DNA of 9,881 nucleotides, from contig CAZWCX010000203.1 in the NCBI GenBank assembly GCA_964632945.1, positions 1-9,881 of the forward strand, read 5' to 3'. The notes under the pieces are model-generated. The model did not search any database, had not been told where the DNA came from, and was given only the letters and a program-made list of their open reading frames with translations. A program made the position numbers and the translations under genes. Origin of the DNA: CAZWCX01 sp964632945. GTDB taxonomy: Bacteria; Planctomycetota; MHYJ01; WSZJ01; CAZWCX01. Numbering within the stretch: the stretch's first letter is position 1; each line of letters begins with the position of its first letter. This document shows positions 1 through 7,015 of the stretch, in pieces.

Positions 1-48
1 AGCCGGATTGTTCGCGAACAGCGAAGCTGCTCGCGAATAATCCGGGCT
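1..48. repeat. Long near-perfect inverted repeat (hairpin) at 3' end of the pseudokinase gene
   Basis: Positions 1-17 pair with 31-48 with one G:T wobble (10/38) and one bulged base near 46. An inner stem of CAGC (19-22) and GCTG (26-29) closes on a three-base loop (23-25), with a single mismatch at 18/30. This gives about 21 base pairs in all. It begins at the window edge, so it may extend further left. The minus-strand gene ends inside it (stop at 47-49), so in RNA it would fold directly at the end of that message. It could be a transcription terminator, an mRNA 3'-end stabiliser or a REP-like palindromic repeat. A U-tract, if any, would lie left of position 1 and is not visible. Confidence 0.75.
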
Positions 49-1672
49 AGGGCCGGATCTGGCGCAGGACGGTGAGCATCTCCGCCGCATGCCCATAGCG
101 ACGATCTCGATCCGGGGCCGTTGCGCGCGCCAGGAAACTGGCGCGCTCGGGGTCGCCGGTTCGGCGCTTGGCCCCGTCCGTCCCCGCCAACAGCCCGGAA
201 AGCAGTTCCCCCACCGCGTGTACGTCCACGCGGGCATCCCACTTGGCGATGCGCCGGTCGGTCTGTTCCGGAGCGGGCGGCGGGCAACCCGCCGCCGGCG
301 AGATGGCCGACAACATCGGGGGCAACCCGAAGTCCATCAGCACCAGGCCCCCCGGCTTCGACCACACCTGATCGATCGTCCCTTTCTCCGCCGCCTGGGA
401 ATCCAGCAGTATGTTGGCGAGTTTCAGGTTGCCATGGACGATCCCCTGCGCGTGAAAGGACGCCAGGGCCGCGAGAAGCGCCTCACCCAGCGACCAGGCG
501 TGCTTCGCGGAGAGGATTCCCTGCGCGCGCAGGAAATCGAGGCCGAGCAGGGGGATGGGGTCGTACACCGCATAGGGCTGGCCCCCGGCCTGCCCGAGCC
601 CGAGGATACGAAGGGACAACGGGCTGCGCACGCGCGCGAGTCGCCGATTTCCTTCCACCCACCGGGCGCTGTCGGCGGCGGTGGCGAGTGCGCCGGGGGT
701 CATCCGCTTGACGATCGCGGGATCGCCGCCGCCTTCCCGGACGCCGACGAAAACCTCGGCCCTCGGCCCCCGGAAGAGGCGACGCACGAGGACGAAGCCC
801 TCGAAGCGCCGGGTCGGGTCCTTGCGCGCGACCGCAAACTCCTCGGGCGTGACCCGCAGAGGATCCTGAACCGGCGCCATCGTCTTCGGCATGCGCGCGC
901 GTCGCTCGGCCAGGTGCGCCTTGACCCGCCGGGTCGACTCGGGACCGGTGGGCACGAGGTCGTCCTCCGCAAGCGGAAACGCCTCCTTGGCCACGAGAAC
1001 CGCCGCGGAGACCCCCCCCTCCGGGGCCAGGATCGGGATTTCCTCCGGAATCGGCTCCACCACGACTTTGGGTTTGGAGGTTCGGTCGTGAAAGATCTGG
1101 AGCAGGACGTCCTCGCTGGTCTTTTCGGTCGACGGCGTCATCGGCTCCAGCGCCGCGGAGCATCTCCCGCAGGGGACCGTCTTCTTCCCCTTGGGCGGCG
1201 CCTGTTTCACCTGGGCCCCGCAACGCGGGCAGGCCAGCACCTCCGAAACCTGTTTGCGCACCGCAAGGCGCACCTGCTCCCGGGTCATGTAGCCCTTGCG
1301 GACCATCAACTCGCCGAGTCGCATCGGCAGCCCGTAGTCCTCCTGGTAGGTGGCCTGGAGGCGCAGGCATTCGTTCAGCTGATAGCGGTTGATGAAGCCT
1401 TCGCGCGTCAGGATCTGTCCCAGGGGTTCGCCGCGGGCGGTGTGCGGGGCCGGGATCGGGTAGGTCTTGAGCCGATTGGCCTGCTCGCGCAGCACGCGGG
1501 AGACATCGTCGGTCTGCAGGTACTTCTTGCCGACGAGCAGCAAGCCGAGGGGGCGGGGGACGATCGTCTCCGGCGCCACCTGGGTGCGTACGCACTCCGT
1601 GACCTGGGCGGAGTTGACGCACCCAAGTTGAACGGCAATGGTGCCGAAGAGGAGCTCGTTGCGTGAGGCCAT
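47..1672 (-). CDS. MshEN-repeat / zinc-ribbon protein with C-terminal pseudokinase domain
   Basis: A 541-aa protein with no signal peptide or TM segment, so probably cytoplasmic. Residues 7-141 hold four repeats of the type LGxxLxxxGxxxxxxLxxxLxxQ (about 7-31, 40-64, 81-106, 116-141). They resemble the MshEN/T2SSE_N modules of type II secretion and pilus ATPases, which in MshE bind c-di-GMP. A zinc ribbon follows (C148, C151, C168, C171), then a low-complexity linker to about 285 and a protein-kinase fold from about 290 to 541. The VAIK-type Lys is K322, DFG is 447-449 and an APE-like triplet is 467-469. The HRD motif reads H413-G-N415, with K417 and N420 kept, so the catalytic Asp is lost and the glycine-rich loop is poor. 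That suggests a pseudokinase or a very weak kinase. I chose the ATG at 1672 because the repeat starts right after it; an in-frame ATG at 1747 would add 25 unconserved-looking residues. Neither start has a strong ribosome binding site. Confidence 0.85.
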   Translation of the reverse strand: MASRNELLFGTIAVQLGCVNSAQVTECVRTQVAPETIVPRPLGLLLVGKKYLQTDDVSRVLREQANRLKTYPIPAPHTARGEPLGQILTREGFINRYQLNECLRLQATYQEDYGLPMRLGELMVRKGYMTREQVRLAVRKQVSEVLACPRCGAQVKQAPPKGKKTVPCGRCSAALEPMTPSTEKTSEDVLLQIFHDRTSKPKVVVEPIPEEIPILAPEGGVSAAVLVAKEAFPLAEDDLVPTGPESTRRVKAHLAERRARMPKTMAPVQDPLRVTPEEFAVARKDPTRRFEGFVLVRRLFRGPRAEVFVGVREGGGDPAIVKRMTPGALATAADSARWVEGNRRLARVRSPLSLRILGLGQAGGQPYAVYDPIPLLGLDFLRAQGILSAKHAWSLGEALLAALASFHAQGIVHGNLKLANILLDSQAAEKGTIDQVWSKPGGLVLMDFGLPPMLSAISPAAGCPPPAPEQTDRRIAKWDARVDVHAVGELLSGLLAGTDGAKRRTGDPERASFLARATAPDRDRRYGHAAEMLTVLRQIRP

Positions 1673-1801
1673 CAAGGGTTCCGGGGTGACTCGAGGCTCG
1701 GAGGGACTCGCGGCGAACAGTATCGGCTGCGCGCGAACGCCTGTCAAGCGGGGCGGACCGGGCGCCGGCCGCGGGCGGACCCGACGGCGCGGGTGCCGAC
1801 G

Positions 1802-2275
1802 CTATCCGGCCGGCGCGGCGCCGGATTCCGGGGATGCGGGCGAGGCGAAGCGCAGGGAGCGCACGATCCCTTCGCACTCGCGAAGCTCCGCCTCGTGACC
1901 CGAGCGCGGTCCCGTGTAGCACACGCAGGCGAAGTTGCGCCCGTCCGAGACGTGCCAGATCCGGATCGACTGCTCCGCGGTGCGGAAGCCGACCGCGCCC
2001 AGGCGCAACGGGCCCTCCTCTTCCACCGGGTCGCGGGGCTTGCCCAACTCCTCATCTTCGCCGTAGTTGATCGACATCTCGAGCAATTCGCGCGTTCCCG
2101 GGTTGCGGGGGCTCCCCCGTCCGTGCAGCACGACCGAGAACTGCAGCGCGCCCTCGCCGCCGGCGCGACCCAGGGTCGGCGGGGCATCCGGATCGTCCAG
2201 TTCGGACGTGATGTCCGACCAGCCGGGAGGCGTCTCGACGGTCAGGGGTCCGATCGTCAATCGTCGTGCGTGCAC
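1802..2275 (-). CDS. Small cytoplasmic protein, possible PsbP/Mog1/DcrB-like fold
   Basis: A 157-aa protein of unknown function. It opens with a short strand and the pattern LTVETPPGW (11-19), continues with an alternating polar/hydrophobic strand near 44-52 (LQFSVVL), and ends with strands around 104-121 (IRIWHV, FACVCYT) and a helix ending in ECEGIVRSLRF (133-143). This order resembles the alpha/beta sandwich of PsbP, Mog1 and DcrB/DUF1795 proteins, but the match is by eye only. There is no signal peptide, so the lipoprotein members are not a direct parallel. I chose the GTG at 2275 because AGAGGGGG (2284-2291 on this strand) sits 8 nt upstream; an in-frame ATG at 2326 adds 17 residues of unlikely sequence. 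It lies 129 bp upstream of the pseudokinase gene on the same strand, so the two may be cotranscribed. The last 14 residues are Ala/Pro/Ser-rich and probably disordered. Confidence 0.75.
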   Translation of the reverse strand: MHARRLTIGPLTVETPPGWSDITSELDDPDAPPTLGRAGGEGALQFSVVLHGRGSPRNPGTRELLEMSINYGEDEELGKPRDPVEEEGPLRLGAVGFRTAEQSIRIWHVSDGRNFACVCYTGPRSGHEAELRECEGIVRSLRFASPASPESGAAPAG

Positions 2276-2448
2276 GGAATTTTCCCCCTCTTGCGGGACC
2301 GCCGGCGGGTGGCCCCGACCCGGCATGCGCAGCGCCCTACGGTACGGAATCGGCGCCGCGGCGTCCAGTCCTGCCCTCGCATTGGATTCGGCCCGGGATG
2401 GCCGCGAGGGTCCGCGTGAAATCGCGCCGGCGCGGCGGGAGGCCGGCT

Positions 2449-2477
2449 TTGACTTGTCGTCCCCCTCCCCCTATACT
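2449..2477 (+). promoter_or_regulatory. Near-consensus sigma70-type promoter for the seven-gene unit
   Basis: A -35 box TTGACT (2449-2454) and a -10 box TATACT (2472-2477) are separated by exactly 17 bp, each box one base off the E. coli consensus. Transcription would start near 2484, leaving a leader of about 27 nt before the ATG at 2512. The T/A-rich boxes stand out from GC-rich surroundings and a C-tract spacer. No competing promoter is visible between the following genes. In the rest of the 236-bp divergent gap (2276-2511) I see no convincing promoter for the minus strand. Confidence 0.7.
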
Positions 2478-2511
2478 GCGGACGTTGGGACCGTTGGTGT
2501 CAGGGGATCTC

Positions 2512-2922
2512 ATGTCCGACGAACCGGCCGTACCCGCGCCCGAATCGCCCGTGCGCGCCTCCACGGAGGACTCCGCGCCGCCCGCTCCGGATTCCATGCC
2601 CCCCGCGTCGCCCGTGAGCTCCGGCGCTCCCGACTCGCCGGCCGCCGCGGAGGCCCCCCCGGTCCGGCCGGGGACGGAGGCAGCCCTGAGCGCCGCCGAC
2701 CCGAACCCGCCGACCCCCCTCGCAGGTCCGACGGCTGCGGCCGAGTCGGGGTCGCCGCCGGCGGACGGGACCGGGACGACGACCGATCCCGCGCCGGTCC
2801 CGGCGGGTCCGCGCCTCCGCCTCTCCGCTCTCGCGGTCCTTTCGCTGCTGCTCGGAATCCTCGGCTACCTCCCGTTCCTGGCGCTCGCGTTCTACTCCCT
2901 CTTCGAGACCTTCACGCGCTGA
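2512..2922 (+). CDS. Pro/Ala-rich membrane-anchored protein of unknown function
   Basis: A 136-aa protein. Residues 1-100 are low-complexity Pro/Ala/Ser/Asp/Glu sequence without predicted structure. Residues 104-131 are strongly hydrophobic (LSALAVLSLLLGILGYLPF and on) and probably span the membrane once, leaving a short tail of about 5 residues. The opening of the hydrophobic part is like the first helix of DUF4190-type membrane proteins, whose usual second half is missing here but may correspond to the next gene. The ATG at 2512 has AGGGGA at 2502-2507 and follows the promoter closely; the upstream in-frame extension would cross the promoter. It is the first gene of the unit and is followed after 20 bp by the TPR protein. 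A tail-anchored topology with the acidic tail in the cytoplasm is the simplest reading. Confidence 0.7.
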   Translation: MSDEPAVPAPESPVRASTEDSAPPAPDSMPPASPVSSGAPDSPAAAEAPPVRPGTEAALSAADPNPPTPLAGPTAAAESGSPPADGTGTTTDPAPVPAGPRLRLSALAVLSLLLGILGYLPFLALAFYSLFETFTR

Positions 2923-2942
2923 GATTCGAGCTCGGAGTGACG

Positions 2943-3620
2943 ATGACCACGCCGTGGGAACCCTACGCCCTGATCGCGATCGCGCTGACACCGTCCGCGC
3001 TGGCGATCGCGGCCGGATGGGCGGGGCTGCGGGCGGTGCGCCGACATCCGGAAGAGTTGCGCGGCCGGGCGGCGGCCGTCGCCGGCATCTCTCTCGGCTG
3101 GGTCACCCTGCTGCTGAACGGGATGGCCCTGTTCCTCTGCCATGACCTGCTTTGGGAGGGATTGGCGCTCTATCTCCGCGCGGTCGATGGGGACGCGACC
3201 GGAAAGGCGGAAGTCCGCGTCACCGATACCGTCCCGGCGCGCGCCGACAATCCTGCGTACGCCGCGTACCTCCAGGGCCGCTGGTCCGCGGACCAGGATG
3301 CGCGGCTGGCCCTCGAACACTTCAACGAATCCCTGTCGTACGATCCGACCTTCGGTCCCGCGCTCCTGGAGCGCGCTCGCCTGCTGCTTCAGTTCAGCGA
3401 CTACCGGGGCGCGGTGCAGGACCTGGACGCCCTGCTCCGGCTGGAACCGGAAAACGCCGAAGGCTTCCGCCTGCGGGGGCGGGCTCGACAGGAGGATCAG
3501 GATCTCCCGGGCGCGATCTCGGATTGGCAGCGCTACCTGCAACTGGATCCCGGCGGACGATTCGTGCTGGAAGCGCGCCAGGAGATTCGCGCGCTGGAAA
3601 ACCGGCTGCAGGGGAAGTGA
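2943..3620 (+). CDS. Two-TM protein with three TPR repeats
   Basis: A 225-aa protein. TM1 (about 8-30) and TM2 (about 44-66) are joined by a short basic loop (RAVRRHPEELRGR, 30-42), which by the positive-inside rule lies in the cytoplasm and puts both ends in the periplasm. Residues about 104-204 form three tetratricopeptide repeats, marked by helix pairs ending in SYDPTF, RLEPEN and QLDPGG (around 132, 167 and 201). TPRs bind partner proteins, so this looks like a periplasmic scaffold or adaptor. The hairpin and its basic loop resemble the second half of DUF4190 domains and also the hairpin of the next protein. The ATG at 2943 has GGAG at 2934-2937. It ends one nucleotide before the next start, so the two are probably translationally coupled. 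The partner cannot be named from sequence. Confidence 0.8.
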   Translation: MTTPWEPYALIAIALTPSALAIAAGWAGLRAVRRHPEELRGRAAAVAGISLGWVTLLLNGMALFLCHDLLWEGLALYLRAVDGDATGKAEVRVTDTVPARADNPAYAAYLQGRWSADQDARLALEHFNESLSYDPTFGPALLERARLLLQFSDYRGAVQDLDALLRLEPENAEGFRLRGRARQEDQDLPGAISDWQRYLQLDPGGRFVLEARQEIRALENRLQGK

Positions 3621-3621
3621 G

Positions 3622-4635
3622 ATGTTCGTCGCTCCCGATTTCGGCCAATACGCGCTGCTGATTCTGTTCGTGCCTGCCGCGGTCGCGATGGTGCTCGGAT
3701 TGCTCCTGGTCCGTCGCGCGCGCGGGGCGGCCGGCCGATCGGGTTCCCGCGCCCTGGGGGGAACGGGGCTGGGACTCGGGCTGTTCGGACTCCTCGTCAT
3801 CCTCAGCGCCTTTGCCGAGATGGTTCGCCGCGATCCGACCCTTCTGCTTCCGTATTCCATGAGGCCGGGCAGCCCCACCTGGCGGTCCACGCAGATCTTT
3901 CCGCCCTCGGCGGCCGTGATGCCGCCCACGCTCTGGGAAGCCCGGGCGGCGCTCCACCTGGATGCGACCCCTCTGGCCCCCCAGGACCCGGCGGCGGATC
4001 CCTCGCCCGCCGATTTGCCGTTCGATCCCGAAATCCGCATTCACAGCAGGCTGCTGCAGAATGCGGCCCTCCTATTGCGCGCGGGCGAGATCGCCGCAGA
4101 CCCGAAAGGCGGGAGTTCGACCTGGATGAGCCTCGAAGCGGCCCGCAAGCTGCTGGGGGCGGCCCGCGACCCGATCCTCCGCTCGGAACGGGTCCGCGAG
4201 CACTATGAACGGGAGATCGTCGGCGCCGCGCGCATCGAGGGGGAAGGCCCGGTAGGCCCGCGGTTCTCCGTGGTCGCCGCGTGCGCGACGCCCGCGCGCG
4301 CCGTCGCCATCGCCACGGCGTTGGCCGGGGCGCTCGTGGACAGCGATGCGGAGGCGATCCGTCTGGCGATCCGACTGCAGCGGCAACGCGCCGTGGCGGC
4401 GGTCGAACGACTCGAGCGCCAGCGGGATTCCGAAGTCGCCCGGCTCGCCGCCTGGCGCCAGGAGCCCAACTTCGCCCCCGAACTCCCCCGCGTCGAGACC
4501 CGGATCCGGGAACTCGAACGCGACCTGGAAGACGCGCGCCGGGCGCTGGAGCGCGCCGAGGCCCTGCTCCCGCCGACCCACCCCCGCCTGCGCATCCTCC
4601 GCTACCCGACCCACGCGGAACCGACCGCTCGGTAG
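3622..4635 (+). CDS. Two-TM protein with Wzz/GumC-like periplasmic domain and coiled coil
   Basis: A 337-aa protein. TM1 (10-30) and TM2 (44-66) flank a basic Gly-rich loop, like the preceding protein. The large rest should be periplasmic. Residues 136-158 (EIRIHSRLLQNAALL and on) resemble the stretch in Wzz-family polysaccharide co-polymerases usually read as 'TEIEILxSRxVL'. Residues 214-245 (RFSVVAACATPARAVAIATALAGALVD) resemble the Wzz pattern of a strand, P..A..IANALA and helix. A coiled coil follows (about 248-314, broken by Pro around 282-289), and the Pro-rich end (RYPTHAEP) recalls the segment before TM2 of Wzz. What differs is that both TM helices are N-terminal, no C-terminal TM is present and no Walker/BY-kinase domain exists. 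The start at 3622 lies 1 nt after the previous stop, with its ribosome site (AGGGGA, 3610-3615) inside that gene. Family assignment is by pattern only. Confidence 0.75.
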   Translation: MFVAPDFGQYALLILFVPAAVAMVLGLLLVRRARGAAGRSGSRALGGTGLGLGLFGLLVILSAFAEMVRRDPTLLLPYSMRPGSPTWRSTQIFPPSAAVMPPTLWEARAALHLDATPLAPQDPAADPSPADLPFDPEIRIHSRLLQNAALLLRAGEIAADPKGGSSTWMSLEAARKLLGAARDPILRSERVREHYEREIVGAARIEGEGPVGPRFSVVAACATPARAVAIATALAGALVDSDAEAIRLAIRLQRQRAVAAVERLERQRDSEVARLAAWRQEPNFAPELPRVETRIRELERDLEDARRALERAEALLPPTHPRLRILRYPTHAEPTAR

Positions 4636-4682
4636 CGGACCGCATCGGCGCGTCCGGCGCCCCTCCCCCACAGGAGATCCCC

Positions 4683-4967
4683 ATGACCCTCGCGGAACTC
4701 CAGTCCTTGATGGAGCGCACCTACGGGACTCGCGATCGGGCGCGCGGGGCGGAGCGGACCTTCCTCTGGCTCGTCGAGGAAGTCGGCGAGCTGGCCGAGG
4801 CGCTACGCCATCGCCCCGAGGACCGCGAAGCCGAAATGGCCGATGTCCTCGCCTGGCTGCTGTCGCTCGCCAACGTCTGCGGGGTCGACGTCACTCGCGC
4901 GATGGAAAAGTACTCCGGGGGTTGTCCACGGTGCTCCTCGATCCCTTGCGGATGTCCACCCGCGTGA
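4683..4967 (+). CDS. MazG-like nucleotide pyrophosphohydrolase with C-terminal Cys motif
   Basis: A 94-aa cytoplasmic protein of the all-alpha NTP pyrophosphatase family, which hydrolyses nucleoside triphosphates to monophosphate and pyrophosphate using Mg2+. The metal-binding pattern is complete: E32, E33 and E36 (EEVGE), then E51 and D54 (EMAD). The length fits a single-domain MazG-like protein rather than full-length MazG (about 260 aa). The C-terminus (GGCPRCSSIPCGCP) carries C81, C84, C89 and C91, a CxxC...CxC motif common at the end of this subfamily and probably able to bind a metal ion. The ATG at 4683 has a near-perfect AGGAGA (4672-4677). It follows the previous gene by 47 bp, and its last 16 nt overlap the start of the next gene, so the two are likely coupled. 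Its substrate (canonical or damaged nucleotide, or a nucleotide signal) is unknown, and a cytosolic enzyme in this membrane operon is unexpected. Confidence 0.85.
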   Translation: MTLAELQSLMERTYGTRDRARGAERTFLWLVEEVGELAEALRHRPEDREAEMADVLAWLLSLANVCGVDVTRAMEKYSGGCPRCSSIPCGCPPA

Positions 4968-7006
4968 CCGCATCCGCCCGCGGACGCACTTCGGCTTTCC
5001 TGCTCCTGTGCTCCGCCGTCCTCGGCGGCGCGGTCGCGGTCCGCGCACAATCCGACGACGTGCGCATCCGGGCGCAGGCGGGCCTGGGGGGACAGATTCT
5101 GTCCGGGGCCTGGATTCCGGTCGTCGTCGAAGCGGACGGCGGCCCGGACGAGGTCGTCGGTGAAGTGCGGATCGTCCTCGACCACGGAGCGGGGGCGCGG
5201 GACCTGGCGACGGAATCGACTTCGGTCGCACCCCAGGCGCGCAAACGGTTCGAGTTCGAGCTGTTGGGGCGCGTCGCGCCGTCAATCTCCGTCGAGCTGC
5301 GCGACACGCGCGGACGATCGAGGGGACGGACCACGGCTCCCATCCTTCTTTCCGGCGTCGAGCGGAAGTGGTTCATCGTCGGGGACGCGTGGATGGGGCT
5401 CGAGGCGATGTCCGGACCCGACGGGAACCTCCAGGTGCATCGGCTCGAGGTGGACCTGCTCCCCCGCCGGCCGCTCGGCTGGTCGGCGGCCGAACGGGTC
5501 CTCGTCGCCCCGCCGGCCCCCGCCCGTCCGTGGGAACGAGAGGCTCGGGATGCGTTGGTGCGATGGATTCAGACCGGGGGAAGCGCCGTCATCGACTGGA
5601 AGACCCTCGCCGAAGGGTTTCTGCCCGACCTGGAGGTCCCCCCCGTGCCCGAGTGGCGATCCGCCCGGGTTGCGCCCGAGGCGTGGGCCGGCTTTCTTCC
5701 CGGGGTGGTTCCGCCCGCAGCGGAGATGTGGGCATTCCACGGCCGGGTCGACGGCATGGTCCCGATTTCCCCTCCGGCGCCGGACGGGTCGGCCTGGGCG
5801 TTCTGGTTCCCGCTCGGCCTCGGAGACGTGACGGTCCTGGGATTCTCCTTTGACGCGCCCCCGCTGCGCGAATGGCCGGGACGGCTTCCGCTCTGGAGCC
5901 GCCTCTGCGATACCGCCCTCGAACCCGCCCCGGCGGCCGGAGCGTCCTCCGAGTCCGCGCCGGCACCGCAAGAGGCACCCGGCCCCTCCCGTTCGCCCGA
6001 GACGTCCCGCCGATCCCTCGATTCCCTCGGAACCATCGTGCAGCAGCAAGCCCTGCCCGAGGCCGCCGACCGGTTGCCGCTGGTCCTCCTTGCCGTTGTT
6101 TCCCCCCTCGGGTTCGCCTGGTTTCTCCTCGCCCACGTCCTGGCCCGCGCCCGGACCGGGCGCGATCTCCGCCGGGCTCTCGCGGCGTTCGCCGCCGCGG
6201 GCGCGGGACTCGGAATCGCCCTCGCCTGGGGAGCCTATCGGCCGTCGCCGTTTGCGCACGCCTTTCATTCCGTCCGGGCGATCCCGGGCACCGGCGGGGA
6301 AGCGCACGGGGTGAGCCTGTACACGGCGGTGAGCGGGCATGCGGGGACGATCGACCTGCTCCTGTCCGACCCCGAGGGCGGCCTCGGGCTGATCGCTCCC
6401 GGGGATGCGGTATGGCGGCATCCGTATCGACGGTTCGCGCGCGAAGACGCCGGCCTCCTGCGCGTGCCGGAGGGCTGCCGAATCGCCGCCCTGAAGGTGG
6501 ACGCGGGCGACTACGTGGCCGCCGCAGCAGAGTGGCGAGGCCGTCCGACGCTTCTCGAGGCCGTCACCGTGCGTGTCGAGGGCCGGATCCTGCGCATCCG
6601 CAACGGCGCGCCGGTCCCCCTCTTCGGCGTCCGGTGGTGGGACGGCCGACAGCTGCACGCCCCCGCACCAATCGCGCCCGGGGCGGAGTCCGTCCTCGAC
6701 CCCGATCGCGTCGTCGAACGGATGCCGGTCCGCCCCGCGGTCCGCCCGCCCCCCGGCGCCTCCTTTCGGGATTGGCTCCGGAAAGAGATTGTCTCCGCCG
6801 GACTCGAAGACGGTTCCCCGACGGAGATCCGGCCCGCCCTCGGCGGAGTCGTCACCTCGCATCTGGAAGACCGCCCGCGCCGGCTGCCCCCCGGCCGATC
6901 CACGCTCTTTTTTCATGTCCACGCCGATCCGGAGATCCTGCTCGTGGAAGGGTCCGCCCCCCCGGCCGAATCCTGGACGATCGTGGAATGGCCTCTTCCG
7001 CCGTAG
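4952..7006 (+). CDS. Secreted two-TM auxiliary protein with GATase-like domain (GldG-like), ABC-2 operon
   Basis: A 684-aa protein. Residues 1-32 form a signal peptide (Arg-rich start, hydrophobic 15-30, cleavage at ARA|Q near 32/33). Residues 36-133 are beta-rich and Ig-like. Residues about 137-370 resemble the class I glutamine-amidotransferase-like domain seen in GldG/DUF4350 proteins, for instance ERVLVAPPAP at 181-190 and WIQTGGSAVIDW at 205-216; I see no catalytic triad that I can assign. TM helices at about 375-397 and 408-428 are followed by a beta-rich periplasmic part (430-684). This topology recurs in auxiliary proteins encoded next to ABC-2 permeases. It overlaps the MazG-like gene by 16 nt and lies 9 nt before the permease, in the same reading frame. 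The ATG at 4952 precedes the signal peptide directly; its ribosome site is weak, consistent with coupling. A GTG at 4931 is possible but less likely. The exported substrate is unknown. Confidence 0.75.
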   Translation: MSTRVTASARGRTSAFLLLCSAVLGGAVAVRAQSDDVRIRAQAGLGGQILSGAWIPVVVEADGGPDEVVGEVRIVLDHGAGARDLATESTSVAPQARKRFEFELLGRVAPSISVELRDTRGRSRGRTTAPILLSGVERKWFIVGDAWMGLEAMSGPDGNLQVHRLEVDLLPRRPLGWSAAERVLVAPPAPARPWEREARDALVRWIQTGGSAVIDWKTLAEGFLPDLEVPPVPEWRSARVAPEAWAGFLPGVVPPAAEMWAFHGRVDGMVPISPPAPDGSAWAFWFPLGLGDVTVLGFSFDAPPLREWPGRLPLWSRLCDTALEPAPAAGASSESAPAPQEAPGPSRSPETSRRSLDSLGTIVQQQALPEAADRLPLVLLAVVSPLGFAWFLLAHVLARARTGRDLRRALAAFAAAGAGLGIALAWGAYRPSPFAHAFHSVRAIPGTGGEAHGVSLYTAVSGHAGTIDLLLSDPEGGLGLIAPGDAVWRHPYRRFAREDAGLLRVPEGCRIAALKVDAGDYVAAAAEWRGRPTLLEAVTVRVEGRILRIRNGAPVPLFGVRWWDGRQLHAPAPIAPGAESVLDPDRVVERMPVRPAVRPPPGASFRDWLRKEIVSAGLEDGSPTEIRPALGGVVTSHLEDRPRRLPPGRSTLFFHVHADPEILLVEGSAPPAESWTIVEWPLPP

Positions 7007-7015
7007 GATGGATCC

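Noticed and set aside
1012..1019. Run of eight C (G8 in the pseudokinase coding strand) as a phase-variation tract
   Set aside because: Short G/C runs of 6-8 occur elsewhere in this GC-rich window, so the run is not exceptional, though slippage would cut the kinase domain off.
89..1666. 525-codon plus-strand open frame opposite the pseudokinase gene
   Set aside because: It has no recognisable motif, while the minus strand carries repeats, zinc ribbon and kinase motifs.
2067..2942. Long N-terminal extension of the TPR protein in its frame
   Set aside because: It would overlap the promoter and the first gene; its sequence is Arg/Pro-rich, and a good ribosome site precedes the ATG at 2943.
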